From an uncultured Bacteroidia bacterium (GTDB lineage: Bacteria > Bacteroidota > Bacteroidia > Bacteroidales > Prolixibacteraceae), in contig CAINLJ010000005.1 in NCBI GenBank assembly GCA_903850335.1, forward strand, positions 62,001 through 126,000: DNA of 64,000 nt, given 5' to 3'. Shown piece by piece: positions 1 to 9,656 of this stretch. Position numbers and translations under genes: made by a program. The first letter of the stretch is position 1, and each line of letters begins with the position of its first letter. The notes under the pieces are model-generated. The model had not been told where the DNA came from, made no database searches, and was given only the letters and a program-made list of their open reading frames with translations.

Positions 1-552
1 ATCGGTGAATATCCGGAGGGTTATTTTTTTCTGATCTTTGGTGACCATAAACACCTCGCAAAGTCCGTTGGAAATATCTAGCCGATGTCCGATCATTTCA
101 GCATTTCGGCGGTCGAATCCCAGCAAGACAGAACCACAAGGGAAAGGCCGAGGATAAGGCTTACTGTAATTTTCGGCAGTCATTTCACTGTATTCACGAT
201 ACCAGATATCATCTGTTAGTAATTTCAGCGTATCAGAAATCGCTTTTACCCTGTTGAACACACTTTTAAATGTTCCGATTTTTTCCTTGTTGTTTTCTGC
301 CATACGGATATCCCACACGTTGTTGTGTCCGAAATAACACACTATTGCATCAGGGCGCGTGGTAACCACCACTCCCATTGCACCATTGCCAAGTAACGCC
401 CCTTCAAAAAAATCCGGGGCAGGACGATCACAGGTGATCGGGTGAAGTTTGGCCCGTTCGAAAGAGCTGAACGAATCGTTCGCTTCAACTCTACTCCGTC
501 CGAATATCAGGAGGATGACCGGAAATAGGATTAAATGAATAATTTTTTTCAC
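1..552 (-). CDS. Secreted glycosidase-like protein, N-terminal part (cut by left edge)
   Basis: Only the first 184 codons are inside the window; the frame stays open to base 1. The likely start is a GTG at 552 (an in-frame TAA lies a few codons upstream and no ATG fits). It begins with a hydrophobic export signal (MKKIIHLILFPVILLIFG) and then shows the segment ALLGNGAMGVVV followed about 10 residues later by FGHNNVWDIR. This GNG-G plus W arrangement is what GH95/GH65-type proteins carry in their N-terminal beta-sandwich, so it is probably another (alpha/alpha)6-barrel glycosidase or relative. It lies 30 bp downstream of the gene ending at 583 and looks like the last gene of the PUL operon visible here. 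Substrate cannot be inferred. Confidence 0.7.
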   Translation of the reverse strand, partial: MKKIIHLILFPVILLIFGRSRVEANDSFSSFERAKLHPITCDRPAPDFFEGALLGNGAMGVVVTTRPDAIVCYFGHNNVWDIRMAENNKEKIGTFKSVFNRVKAISDTLKLLTDDIWYREYSEMTAENYSKPYPRPFPCGSVLLGFDRRNAEMIGHRLDISNGLCEVFMVTKDQKKITLRIFTD

Positions 553-582
553 CGTAAGATTTTTTATACGAATTTAGTGTTC

Positions 583-3123
583 TTAATAATTGCGATTTTT
601 CCCCAGGGTTGCCTCAAAAAACGATTTTGGGGAATCGTTAAGGATTCCTTTATAAATTTTCTGTTCAGTAATTGCCTCCATCCCTTTTTTCACAATCAAA
701 TAATTCTGATGAGGATTGGTTTTGAATACGATCACGTCCTTTTCCCGGATGAGGTGGCTAACCCGAACTCTTTTCTCTCCCAGGGCCAAAACCGTAACTT
801 CTGAATTTGGCCATGGATTAACTACCCGGCAAACATTTCCTTTGAGGCTTTCGATGAAAATTCCAGGAATAAAACCCTCTTTTTGTCTGGCGGATGAAAC
901 CACAAAAGCTCCGCGAGCTAAAAGTTTGAAGCTGGTTTCCCAGCCATCAGGTATGGCAGGGAAAACCCTGATTTTACCCTCGTTGCTCTGGAGTAACATT
1001 TCGTTGACGGCAGCCCCGTAAATACTCATGGGTTCAAGGCCACACTGAATGAATGGTTTGGCAGGCAACTTATTCGGGTAGTGAGCCCTCTCATCATAAA
1101 TATAGTCGCGCTGCGTGGTAATATCCGGAGTTTTGACCGAATCCATATAGAGCGAAAGATTATACCAGTGATCGATGTTGTAAAAAAGTCCCTGCGGAAA
1201 ATGTTGCAGCCTGCGAATCCCGTTCTGCATCATTTTAAATACGTCATTACCCATTCCCAGACGGGCGGCAACGATTGGTTCCGGAGATATCGCATTCACC
1301 TGGGCAGGACGATGGCTGATCATTGTAGTCATCGCATTGAATTCTCGGTTATTTTGTTCATCGAGCCCCAGCAAACCGGCCGGAAAAACCGATGAGGTAC
1401 TGGCGCTCATGTGACTTAACCAGGGCCCCCGCTCTTCAACCTTTGGGAAAATTGATCCGTCAGGATACCAGGCATGTGCAATAACCTCTCCCAAGTCTGG
1501 AACAATCTGATAGGGAATCGGCCACAGGTGGTCAACAATTTCCTGCCATTGGCGAATCTTCCCCTTATCGGTGTGAAGGATGTTGGCGGCTTTAATACAA
1601 TTTGTAAAGTTGGCAATGATTACATTCCTGTCTGTGATCGGATTACGCAGATTATTCGATCTCGGATTTTCGTAGGGTTGCGAAGGGAAAATGAAATATT
1701 CATTCTTCAGGCTGTCCCATTGAAGTTTCCGCACATAAAATTCGGCCGCCTTTTTCATAAATGGATAGCCTTTCTTAGCTAGAAATGCAGTATCGCAGGT
1801 AAATTGGAAATAATCCCAGAAATACCCTGCTATCTGGCAGGCAGGGGTAAAGTTGTTAAGCATATCACCACGGTCCCAGAAAGTCATGCTTCCAAAAAAA
1901 TCATGCGGTTCGCTCCAAAGGATTGAATTTTCTGCTCCCCTTTTTTTAGCATGTGCCTCTGCTTTAGACATCAGCCTGAAGTAGGTATTGAGGTATGGAA
2001 GCATCAGATCACAATCGTTCTGGGGGCAAAGTCCCCAATATTGCTGTTGGGTATTCCAATGATGTTGGGTTACCCAATTGCGTACATCGTGATTCCACGT
2101 CCATAGTCCACCGTTGAATACGACCGGAAACCTCCCCCTCGAGGAACTTCCCATAAGATAGCGGCGCAGGTAGTAGATGTTTTCGATATAGTCGTTCTCT
2201 AAATGCACAAACGACTCGTTCCAAAAATTCCTCCACCACTGTTGATGAGCTTCTTTTTCCTTCTGAACTGTTTGTATTTCAAAATTATCAAGTAATTCAA
2301 CAGCTTTCTGTGTTGGATTCTCAGATTCATTGGAAGTGGCGATCGAAACGATCACAGTGATGTCGTGATTGGGTATTTTATCTTTCGTTTTAAGCTCCAA
2401 CCGGTTCGAACTGATTATTTCAGGAGAAGTTATTTCTCCCAGAATCCGGCAAGCAACCGAAAACCGAAGTCCCTGAAAAGCCTCTTCCAAAACCAGATCG
2501 TTCCCTGAGATGACTGAATTTGCCTTTCCAAGACCGCTTTTGGTATCTTTCGAGAAGTAACCGTACCATCCGGGGAAAGCCCTGCTGCCCCAACGTTCGA
2601 GCGAGACACGTATTTTAGTCCCATCTCTTAAATGATCGAAGCATGAACTCCTGATACTGAAACACCATACGTTTTTATCGTGTGTTAACCAGGAGTTTAT
2701 CCGGTTTTCCATAAATGGGGTCTTGGCATTCATCAGAACCTCTGCATTTTTCAAAGACAGACGTCCATCAAATTCATCCAGATAAGTCCATTCAAATCCT
2801 GGAGCCCCAAGATCGATATTCAAACGCGCCCCGCCCCGCAGAGTTGCCCGGGATTCTTCATGTGACTGGTCAAACAGGTCGTTTTTGTTGATCTGAACTT
2901 CTAACCCATTATTGGTGTTCCAAATCATACCTCCCATATCCCCATTTCCGACAGGAAACCCTTCAAACCCTTCGTACGCAGGTGTTTTATAAACAATGTC
3001 ATGTTTGGACAAATAGGTTGAATCGACCACGAACAGCGGATTCTGCCCAAATGCGATATCAAAGGCCGGAATTAATAGAAGCAATAGAATCCCCTTTAAG
3101 GCAATTTGAAGAATTTGTTTCAT
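583..3123 (-). CDS. Secreted GH95-like (alpha/alpha)6-barrel glycoside hydrolase
   Basis: About 846 residues from the second ATG (MKQILQ...), chosen because it starts directly with a signal peptide ending near FGQ; a start five codons upstream is possible. The N-terminal beta-sandwich has FPVGNGDMGG near residues 57-65 and LFDQ further on. The central region has the helical-barrel signature GLWTWNHDVRNW then HWNTQQQYWG, equivalent to the catalytic asparagine region of GH95. The C-terminus has LLQSNEGKIRVFPAIP, typical of this clan. GH95 members are alpha-L-fucosidases and alpha-L-galactosidases, but divergence here leaves the substrate open. It sits in the PUL between an unassigned secreted protein (48 bp gap) and the partial gene at the left edge. 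The last ~25 residues extend past the usual C-terminal domain. Confidence 0.72.
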   Translation of the reverse strand: MKQILQIALKGILLLLLIPAFDIAFGQNPLFVVDSTYLSKHDIVYKTPAYEGFEGFPVGNGDMGGMIWNTNNGLEVQINKNDLFDQSHEESRATLRGGARLNIDLGAPGFEWTYLDEFDGRLSLKNAEVLMNAKTPFMENRINSWLTHDKNVWCFSIRSSCFDHLRDGTKIRVSLERWGSRAFPGWYGYFSKDTKSGLGKANSVISGNDLVLEEAFQGLRFSVACRILGEITSPEIISSNRLELKTKDKIPNHDITVIVSIATSNESENPTQKAVELLDNFEIQTVQKEKEAHQQWWRNFWNESFVHLENDYIENIYYLRRYLMGSSSRGRFPVVFNGGLWTWNHDVRNWVTQHHWNTQQQYWGLCPQNDCDLMLPYLNTYFRLMSKAEAHAKKRGAENSILWSEPHDFFGSMTFWDRGDMLNNFTPACQIAGYFWDYFQFTCDTAFLAKKGYPFMKKAAEFYVRKLQWDSLKNEYFIFPSQPYENPRSNNLRNPITDRNVIIANFTNCIKAANILHTDKGKIRQWQEIVDHLWPIPYQIVPDLGEVIAHAWYPDGSIFPKVEERGPWLSHMSASTSSVFPAGLLGLDEQNNREFNAMTTMISHRPAQVNAISPEPIVAARLGMGNDVFKMMQNGIRRLQHFPQGLFYNIDHWYNLSLYMDSVKTPDITTQRDYIYDERAHYPNKLPAKPFIQCGLEPMSIYGAAVNEMLLQSNEGKIRVFPAIPDGWETSFKLLARGAFVVSSARQKEGFIPGIFIESLKGNVCRVVNPWPNSEVTVLALGEKRVRVSHLIREKDVIVFKTNPHQNYLIVKKGMEAITEQKIYKGILNDSPKSFFEATLGKNRNY

Positions 3124-3171
3124 TTTCAAATTTATCAAATATTTAATTGTGAAAGCATATACAAAAACTGC

Positions 3172-5637
3172 TTACCTGTAATCCAGCCATGCGGTGGCCA
3201 CAGTATTTTCGTGCGACACGAAACGAATCCATCGTGCTTGAATACTATCAGGAAATTTAAAGGTGACTTTTTCATTGGCTTTAACGGTAAACGTGCGATA
3301 AGTAACCCAGTTATTGTCACCGGTTGGGTCTACTTCTACCGTAAATTTAACGCTATGATTGGAGGTATGCGATAAAGCCAGGGTGCGCTCGTCGTAACAT
3401 CCAAACAAATAGGGGTCGGATGGGACTTTAGCCACAACCTTGCTCTTTACCCATGGACCTCCCTTACCAACAGGTTTCCCCATCTTCCACAAATCATCAA
3501 TCGCTCCTGCCCAAACATTGCATTTTTTATCAGCGGATTGAAAGATATGTGGGTTATTTGGCACTTTCGATGCATCGATGCCAGTCATAACGAGCATTCC
3601 CCGATACGAAGCATAGTCGTTTATCCTGTAGTTGTGCGACGAAATTGGACGGATTTTAGCATACCCATCGGCATTTTCGGCAGGCAATTCGTAGAATGTT
3701 CCGCCACAATTGAACAGGTCGCGTTCCGTAGAGACCTCGCGGCAAATGCGTAGGGCTTGCTTTTCCATTAATTTTTCATATTGTTCACTGCCCAAAGGTA
3801 ATCTCCAACGGCGCTTCGAATCGTCAACAATCAGATAAGAACCGGGTTCGGCAGTGACAACCTGAGCAGGAACAGCCACTTTCTCCCGGATAAACATAGC
3901 AGTTGAGTCGTCTGTTTTTGGTACGATATTCATCCGATCGTCCATTTCGTAATATCCCGTTTCAGTGGAGCTATTTCCTTCGCCTTTGTTGGCCAAAATT
4001 CCAAGTGTACGACGGTTATTTCCCAAACAATAAAGTAATCCTCCATTATTTTGTTTGGACTCCAGAGGTGCAATTCCCCCGAAAATTTGATCTGCAGTTG
4101 ATGACCGCTCCCTATTTGATGCATATACAAAAGAAACGGAAGCCGCTGTAGCCCGGTCTGCAACAACCCGGATCCATTCGCCGGTTTCCTTATCTGTAAA
4201 CCCAATCTGACTGGAACCATTCGGCGGAACTTTCACGCTTTGTAGTTTACTCCATTGATTATTTCCTTTCCGATCTGTTTCAAATGTGAAATTAACATCC
4301 TGAGTCCCTTCATTTTTCAGCCATGCAGTTCTTTTATTCCATCCGGCAAACATAAATGGTTCAGAAACGGCTCCGGATTTTATATTTTCCTGTAACCATA
4401 CTGAGCCTGAAGCATCGGTCGTTCCTGTTTTATCTGGCTGATTAACTACAGTAAACCAAAGGTTTGACTGCGACTGTCCGGGCCCTGCAATTCCACCTTT
4501 TGCCAGACGTTTATTCAAAAATTCGCTTTGGGCAGCGTCGTCACAACCAAATACCAAATGATCGTTCCAACGGGTAAAATCGCCGATTACTTTGAGGTAC
4601 GACGAACGTGGACGAATTCCGGCAGTATTCGACGAAGTGAATGTTTGCGGGAAATGCCAGAACATACCGTGCATCGTCATCAGGTATTCCGGATTTTTTC
4701 CCGTCCCGATGTTGCGGATACGTGGCCATTCCGTATTCCATCCGTGGGCGCCGTCATAACTATTACTCGCTTTTGGCAAGCGGTAAAAGGACCATTTGCC
4801 CTGATCGCGCACCCCTAGCAAAACAGATTTAAAATCCCAGCCAGTTACCCAGATTGGATCCGTTTCAGGCTTTTCATTCCCATAAATACCTCCGGGTCCG
4901 GTTACCTCGGTAAACTGATTCCGACGAATCAGCTTCCAGTTCTTCCCATCCCATTCTGACAGCGAGCCTGCTTCGGTCCGGGGATCGGTCCGGGCTTTCT
5001 CCCCTTGTTCGCCGTTGTTCGAAAACACAAGTACCCCTTGTCCTGTATAGGTGCCTTTTCCATGAACGCCTATTAACAAATCGCTCTCAAAACTTTTTGC
5101 TCCTTCGCGCCTCAGTTGATTTCCATCTTTGTATAAAGTATTTACGGCTAAGGAATGAACATCAATCTCATAAAATCCCTCTTCCATTGTGCCAATGATC
5201 ACTTTGTTCTTTGGGTTTGACGGACTTCTGGCAATTCCTGTAAACCGGCCTGGAGCATCTTTAATTGGTATAACCCTTACATTTCGGCTTGAGTCAATAG
5301 CATATGGTCCGATAAAAAGCTGATTACTTTCCTCATGAATCATTCGGTTGGCTGGTGTTCCGCCAATGCTCTCCGGCCTTGTAATCTTTTGCAAATTAGG
5401 TGTAATTTCATACAATTTATCGGATGATCCAAAAGGCAAATGAGGGCCATAGGTAATCACCCACAAACGGTCGGCCCAGGGCACTAAAGCGCCTGTTCCA
5501 CATTCGCCTTCGTTATTAAAATTAGCCAGGGTGGGGTAAATACCGCTTACACAGATTGGGGTTTCCGGCTTTTGAGCATTGGCAGCAAAAGCAAGAATAG
5601 TCAGAAAAAGGATTAGATATAGTGCTTTTCGTTTCAT
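3172..5637 (-). CDS. Large secreted PUL protein of unknown function with an internal duplication
   Basis: 821 residues with a clear signal peptide (1-21, ending ANAQ). No family I can name with confidence. The N-terminal half (about 30-400) has repeated short beta-strand segments with WAD, WDG, GWDF and HGMFW motifs, suggesting a beta-propeller. A ~62-residue module occurs twice, near 444-506 and at the C-terminus 760-821: both copies read F-x-E-x-D-x-x-G-x-N-x-W, later VK, then W-I-R-V/F-V, and end in an aromatic strand. The module probably forms a beta-sandwich. The gene sits 16 bp after the GH43 gene and 48 bp before the GH95-like gene, so it is likely a glycan-binding or carbohydrate-active protein of the same system. 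Function is inferred from context only. Confidence 0.8.
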   Translation of the reverse strand: MKRKALYLILFLTILAFAANAQKPETPICVSGIYPTLANFNNEGECGTGALVPWADRLWVITYGPHLPFGSSDKLYEITPNLQKITRPESIGGTPANRMIHEESNQLFIGPYAIDSSRNVRVIPIKDAPGRFTGIARSPSNPKNKVIIGTMEEGFYEIDVHSLAVNTLYKDGNQLRREGAKSFESDLLIGVHGKGTYTGQGVLVFSNNGEQGEKARTDPRTEAGSLSEWDGKNWKLIRRNQFTEVTGPGGIYGNEKPETDPIWVTGWDFKSVLLGVRDQGKWSFYRLPKASNSYDGAHGWNTEWPRIRNIGTGKNPEYLMTMHGMFWHFPQTFTSSNTAGIRPRSSYLKVIGDFTRWNDHLVFGCDDAAQSEFLNKRLAKGGIAGPGQSQSNLWFTVVNQPDKTGTTDASGSVWLQENIKSGAVSEPFMFAGWNKRTAWLKNEGTQDVNFTFETDRKGNNQWSKLQSVKVPPNGSSQIGFTDKETGEWIRVVADRATAASVSFVYASNRERSSTADQIFGGIAPLESKQNNGGLLYCLGNNRRTLGILANKGEGNSSTETGYYEMDDRMNIVPKTDDSTAMFIREKVAVPAQVVTAEPGSYLIVDDSKRRWRLPLGSEQYEKLMEKQALRICREVSTERDLFNCGGTFYELPAENADGYAKIRPISSHNYRINDYASYRGMLVMTGIDASKVPNNPHIFQSADKKCNVWAGAIDDLWKMGKPVGKGGPWVKSKVVAKVPSDPYLFGCYDERTLALSHTSNHSVKFTVEVDPTGDNNWVTYRTFTVKANEKVTFKFPDSIQARWIRFVSHENTVATAWLDYR

Positions 5638-5653
5638 AATTACGTCTGTTTAA

Positions 5654-7300
5654 TTAATAATCGCAGGTTTCTATCCTGAAAAAATCAAAATCTGCCGCTA
5701 TCCTTTTCCCGGTTCCCCGGTTGAAAGAATAGACTCCGGTAGTCATACCCATAAACCCCCAGTTGGGAGTACCCTGATCGCTCAGGAAAGCCGCATCTGC
5801 AATTACACCGGCATCGAGCCAGGTTGTGTTGTCTAAACTGTAGAAGAATTCACGACGCAACTTATCCACCTTCATGCGCAGGTAAACGGTGTTATTATTG
5901 ATACCGTCTGTCACTTTCAAAACCTTTTTTTTTCCATATCTGCATTCTTCCAGGAACAATTGAAGTTTCCCGTTTTCGGCATGCTGCAATCCCAGCCGGG
6001 CATATGTTTTAGTATCATAATAACCCGTGATTCCTGCCTGCTCTTTGCTAACCGGGTTAAAAGTCAGTTTAGTGGTCGCTGTAAAACGAAGCCAGCGTTC
6101 ACGCTGCACGATCAGATTTCGACCTAAAATTGTATCCATATCAAGATCCCCCGTATAAATCCTCAGCGAACCCGTTTTCTCACTCAGACTGAAATTTTCG
6201 TAAACCGGATTGCGGCGAAATACCCACTGAATACCCAGTCGCAGATCTGAAAACTCATCACCCGAAGGATTGGAAACAGGGCTCCATGGAAGATTCGGTC
6301 GGATATTGGCATCCAGCGGACCTTTGCCCCCGTTGGCAACCGGCCACCCATCGTCGCTCCAGGCGATGCGCTCGAGCGAAGTTTCCCGTCCAAGCTGACT
6401 GATTCCGCGTTTTTGTCCTCGTATTTCGCCCGGAATCCAGCGTTGTGAAATTACCATGGTCCACCATTCGCCATTTTGGGTATTGAAAATCTTTCCATGT
6501 CCCTGGTGAAAATTGATTGCATTTGGATCTCGCTGTGTAAGGTAGGGATTATTAGGCGAATTTTCGAACGGACCGTATACTGATTTCGATCGGGCAATCA
6601 GCATGTGGTGACCGTCGAATAATCCGGATGATGCGGCCATGATGAAATAGTAGTAACCGTCTTTCTTCAGGATGTGCGGACCTTCGGGTGCAAACTTTTT
6701 ACCCTCGGTTTCAAGCCAACGGGGCTCTTCCATCATTTGAGTGCATTCGCGGTTAAGTTTTACAATTTTGGTTCCGTTCCCGGTCGGGATTCCGGCGGCA
6801 AACAACAGGTAATGCTCACCGTCATCATCCACAAAATGGGAAGGGTCGCTTCCAAAATTGGTGATTTGCACCGGCTTGCTCCAGGGTCCAAGAATGTTTT
6901 TCGATTTCATCATGTAGTTTCCGCGCACGTTGGTGCTGCGGTCTCTGCTCAGCTGAACCAGGCAGTAAAAGATATAAAACTCACCCTTGTAATATGAAAT
7001 ATCGGGAGCCCAGATGCCCATTCCATCGAAGAAATGTCTCAAATCCAGATCCTCGCTTTTCGAAAACACATGTCCAATCTGCTTCCAGTTCACAAGATCT
7101 TTCGAGTGTGAAATTACAATTGCCGGAAAGTATTCAAAGGTGGAATTGACACAATAATAATCTTCACCAACCCGCACAACCGAAGGGTCGGGGAAAAATC
7201 CGGAAATAACCGGATTAGTGTAGGCTTTTGGTACCGGACATTGTGCCCGAAGTATTATTGGAATTAGAATGCCTAAAGCAAACAGCAGGAAGTGTTTCAT
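5654..7300 (-). CDS. Secreted GH43 arabinofuranosidase/beta-xylosidase with C-terminal lectin-like domain
   Basis: 548 residues with a signal peptide of about 19 residues. The five-bladed propeller domain (about 27-320) has the GH43 triad: general base Asp38 in GFFPDPS, pKa-modulating Asp152 in GSDPSHF, and general acid Glu206 in APEGPH. The C-terminal ~200 residues resemble the concanavalin-like beta-sandwich (GH43_C2/DUF1349 type) found in XynB3-like enzymes. Members hydrolyse alpha-L-arabinofuranosyl or beta-D-xylosyl linkages with inversion. The gene is 28 bp downstream of the DUF5703 gene in the PUL. The arabinose catabolic operon elsewhere in the window favours arabinofuranosidase, but sequence does not separate the two activities. 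Confidence 0.9.
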   Translation of the reverse strand: MKHFLLFALGILIPIILRAQCPVPKAYTNPVISGFFPDPSVVRVGEDYYCVNSTFEYFPAIVISHSKDLVNWKQIGHVFSKSEDLDLRHFFDGMGIWAPDISYYKGEFYIFYCLVQLSRDRSTNVRGNYMMKSKNILGPWSKPVQITNFGSDPSHFVDDDGEHYLLFAAGIPTGNGTKIVKLNRECTQMMEEPRWLETEGKKFAPEGPHILKKDGYYYFIMAASSGLFDGHHMLIARSKSVYGPFENSPNNPYLTQRDPNAINFHQGHGKIFNTQNGEWWTMVISQRWIPGEIRGQKRGISQLGRETSLERIAWSDDGWPVANGGKGPLDANIRPNLPWSPVSNPSGDEFSDLRLGIQWVFRRNPVYENFSLSEKTGSLRIYTGDLDMDTILGRNLIVQRERWLRFTATTKLTFNPVSKEQAGITGYYDTKTYARLGLQHAENGKLQLFLEECRYGKKKVLKVTDGINNNTVYLRMKVDKLRREFFYSLDNTTWLDAGVIADAAFLSDQGTPNWGFMGMTTGVYSFNRGTGKRIAADFDFFRIETCDY

Positions 7301-7328
7301 TTTTTTAATATCTGTAAATTTACACCCA

Positions 7329-9656
7329 TTACCTTACTTCAACATCGTTTTTTCGCCAATCAGGTAATACTTTCAAAGAAACTAATTCCCCATTTTTCAA
7401 AACACCTTGTACGGTAGTCTGATACGGTGCGTGCAGTTTAAAAGAGACATCCCAGTTTTTTGGCCAGGCAGGAAATAGGTAAATCTTTTTGCCATCGGTT
7501 TGCATGAGCATTTCCTGAAGTCCGATCATTCCTGAACCACCCCAGTTATGGTCGGGAACCCAGTCGTGTCCCGGTCCCCAAAATGTTGGAAATCGCCTTT
7601 CCGAGTCCTGAAGTTTTTTGATTGTAATGGCTGCCGCCTCTACTGTTAATCCTAACCTGGCACAAAAAATCGCATCCTGATGCCAGCTGATATAGTTTTT
7701 CTGAATGGGAATGTCGGTTCCGTATTTCCAGGTATTGATGGCAATATCCAGATCAGGTTTGCCAATGCCATACATTCCGTAAGGAAAAACCGGGTACAAC
7801 TGTGGAATTTCCTGATTGTTGATGCGTGCCCAGGTCCACGCCGGCGAGATGGTTTTATGCCCATCCTTCTCCCGGAAAGCAATGGGAGGAATAGTTTTGA
7901 GCATCTCCTGCCAGTGTTTTCGTTTCTCAACTGAAAGATATTTATCAGGTAGTTCAAGCAAACGGTTTAAAACGGTTTGCAAGCCAGCTATGGTTGACGT
8001 AGAATTGTAGGCCATCTTGTAGGTTTCGGCTCCGGTACCTGGATAAAGGATCAGATGTCCCTCGCCATCCAACTCCTGTCTTCCATGTAATCTTGCTTCC
8101 ATGCGGTAATGCTCATCGAAAAATGTCAGGCAACTTTCGATGTATGGAATGTATTTGGTGATGTCCTCACCGGTAAAACGTTCCACATCAAGCATCATCA
8201 GGCAGAACTCCATCTGACTATCCCAATGGTATTCGAGCCAATAGTTGTATTCCATCCCCTTGGGAAAATATTCCGGACGATTCCATCCATATGAGGTGGC
8301 CAGTGGCAGACCAAACTGTTCGAGCTGTTCGCTGAAGGATGGTCCTTTGTGACCCCAGTAAAATTCAGTGCGGATTTCGGCATTTCGTAGTGCCCGCAGA
8401 TAAAAATTGAGTTGCGAAGGCAACATGTCAAAGTCTCCGCTTTTGAACACCGGGAAATAGACAAGCCGCTGGTTTTGCTGGGTATGCGTTCCGCCTCCCC
8501 AATCCCTGTGATCGGGTGTAAAAGGGAGATTTTTATCTACATAGACCGGATCAAATGTAAACATCCCGCCATTGAACTTGGTGGGATAGTTACCGTGGGC
8601 ATTGCAGCCCAGCTGATAGCGGAAAAGCTGGTAATTACGCCCCACCTGCCATTCAGGAGATTTTGCATCCGGCTTGTCCGGATTAATGACAATAAAACTT
8701 CTGTTCCAAAAGTCATTCCACCAAAGAAGGGTTTTAGAGCCAGCGCTATTTTGAGCTGCCGAAGCCTCTTTTACAATTCCGTCCAATTCCTTTTTCCAGG
8801 TATCTAAAGAAGGTGTATTAAAGATGTGCAAAAACACTTTCAGGTGACTTTTTCTGGTCGGCTTAACACTTTGCAGCTTCCATCCTAAAAATTCGGTATC
8901 GGCATATTTTCCTGAAGTGATTCCGGCAGGAATCAATTTATCGCCAACCATCAGTCCCCCAAAAGTCAGATTTTTGAGCGGATTCCAAAGATGATCCTTC
9001 ACAGGATCAAGTCCCTGTTGGTGTACTGTGATATCGAAAAGCGATTCATCCCGGTTACGGTGATAAAAAAGCACCTCATTCCCTTCAAATCCAATTGAAT
9101 CTTTTCGAATTACCGCATGCATCGGAGCGTCCCGATATCCCAGACTGGCTTTGGTCTGATCACGTTTGGTCCATTCCAGATCGGCGATTCGCCAATTTTC
9201 GTAAGTTGCCTCAACAGTAACCGGTTGGCGGCTTTTTGTCTCTACATGCACTACCGGACGGAAAACATCGACCCAGATTTTCACAACTGAACCCTGACCA
9301 TCTTTCTTTCCTGAAATTTCAACAAAACCTTTTTTAAGATTTAGTTCCTGTTGAAAATTACTGTCATCAAATGGATTGGGAATTAACTTTATCCGAACTC
9401 TGCCAAACTTCGGGAATACATTATTTTCATCGAAAGCACCACTTCGGGAGAGGTAAAACAATATCTCCCCTTTTTCGACCCAGACATTCAATCCGATGTC
9501 GCCTCCACCACAAGGCATTGACTCTGAAGAATTTTTGCTTTGAGAGGTCCAAATAATGTTGTAAGGACTCAAATCGGGTGTCTGAGCCAATGCTTTATAG
9601 TCATTAGGAAATAATAAAAGGCCGAAGCATAAAATAAGCAGAGTTAAATGTTTCAT
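7329..9656 (-). CDS. Secreted DUF5703-domain protein, probable glycoside hydrolase
   Basis: 775 residues; signal peptide 1-25 (ending ALAQ). The N-terminal domain (about 31-280) matches the DUF5703 pattern: YNIIWTSQSKNSSESMP, GGGDIGLNVWVE, then AFDENN and GRVRIKL. The remainder is rich in Trp and aromatic residues, with FWNRSFIVI, KFNGGMFTFDP and a helical-barrel-like region, and ends with the beta-rich GKKIYLFPAWPKNWDVSFKLHAPY seen in GH95/GH78-type C-termini. DUF5703 proteins are common in Bacteroidota PULs and are thought to be glycosidases, but I know of no firm activity to assign. The start ATG overlaps the stop of the upstream lipoprotein gene by 4 bp, implying translational coupling. 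It parallels the GH95-like gene in overall architecture. Confidence 0.85.
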   Translation of the reverse strand: MKHLTLLILCFGLLLFPNDYKALAQTPDLSPYNIIWTSQSKNSSESMPCGGGDIGLNVWVEKGEILFYLSRSGAFDENNVFPKFGRVRIKLIPNPFDDSNFQQELNLKKGFVEISGKKDGQGSVVKIWVDVFRPVVHVETKSRQPVTVEATYENWRIADLEWTKRDQTKASLGYRDAPMHAVIRKDSIGFEGNEVLFYHRNRDESLFDITVHQQGLDPVKDHLWNPLKNLTFGGLMVGDKLIPAGITSGKYADTEFLGWKLQSVKPTRKSHLKVFLHIFNTPSLDTWKKELDGIVKEASAAQNSAGSKTLLWWNDFWNRSFIVINPDKPDAKSPEWQVGRNYQLFRYQLGCNAHGNYPTKFNGGMFTFDPVYVDKNLPFTPDHRDWGGGTHTQQNQRLVYFPVFKSGDFDMLPSQLNFYLRALRNAEIRTEFYWGHKGPSFSEQLEQFGLPLATSYGWNRPEYFPKGMEYNYWLEYHWDSQMEFCLMMLDVERFTGEDITKYIPYIESCLTFFDEHYRMEARLHGRQELDGEGHLILYPGTGAETYKMAYNSTSTIAGLQTVLNRLLELPDKYLSVEKRKHWQEMLKTIPPIAFREKDGHKTISPAWTWARINNQEIPQLYPVFPYGMYGIGKPDLDIAINTWKYGTDIPIQKNYISWHQDAIFCARLGLTVEAAAITIKKLQDSERRFPTFWGPGHDWVPDHNWGGSGMIGLQEMLMQTDGKKIYLFPAWPKNWDVSFKLHAPYQTTVQGVLKNGELVSLKVLPDWRKNDVEVR

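Noticed and set aside
535-1395. Several plus-strand open frames over the GH95-like gene
   Set aside because: They are antisense to a gene with clear domains and signal peptide, and their translations show no family features.
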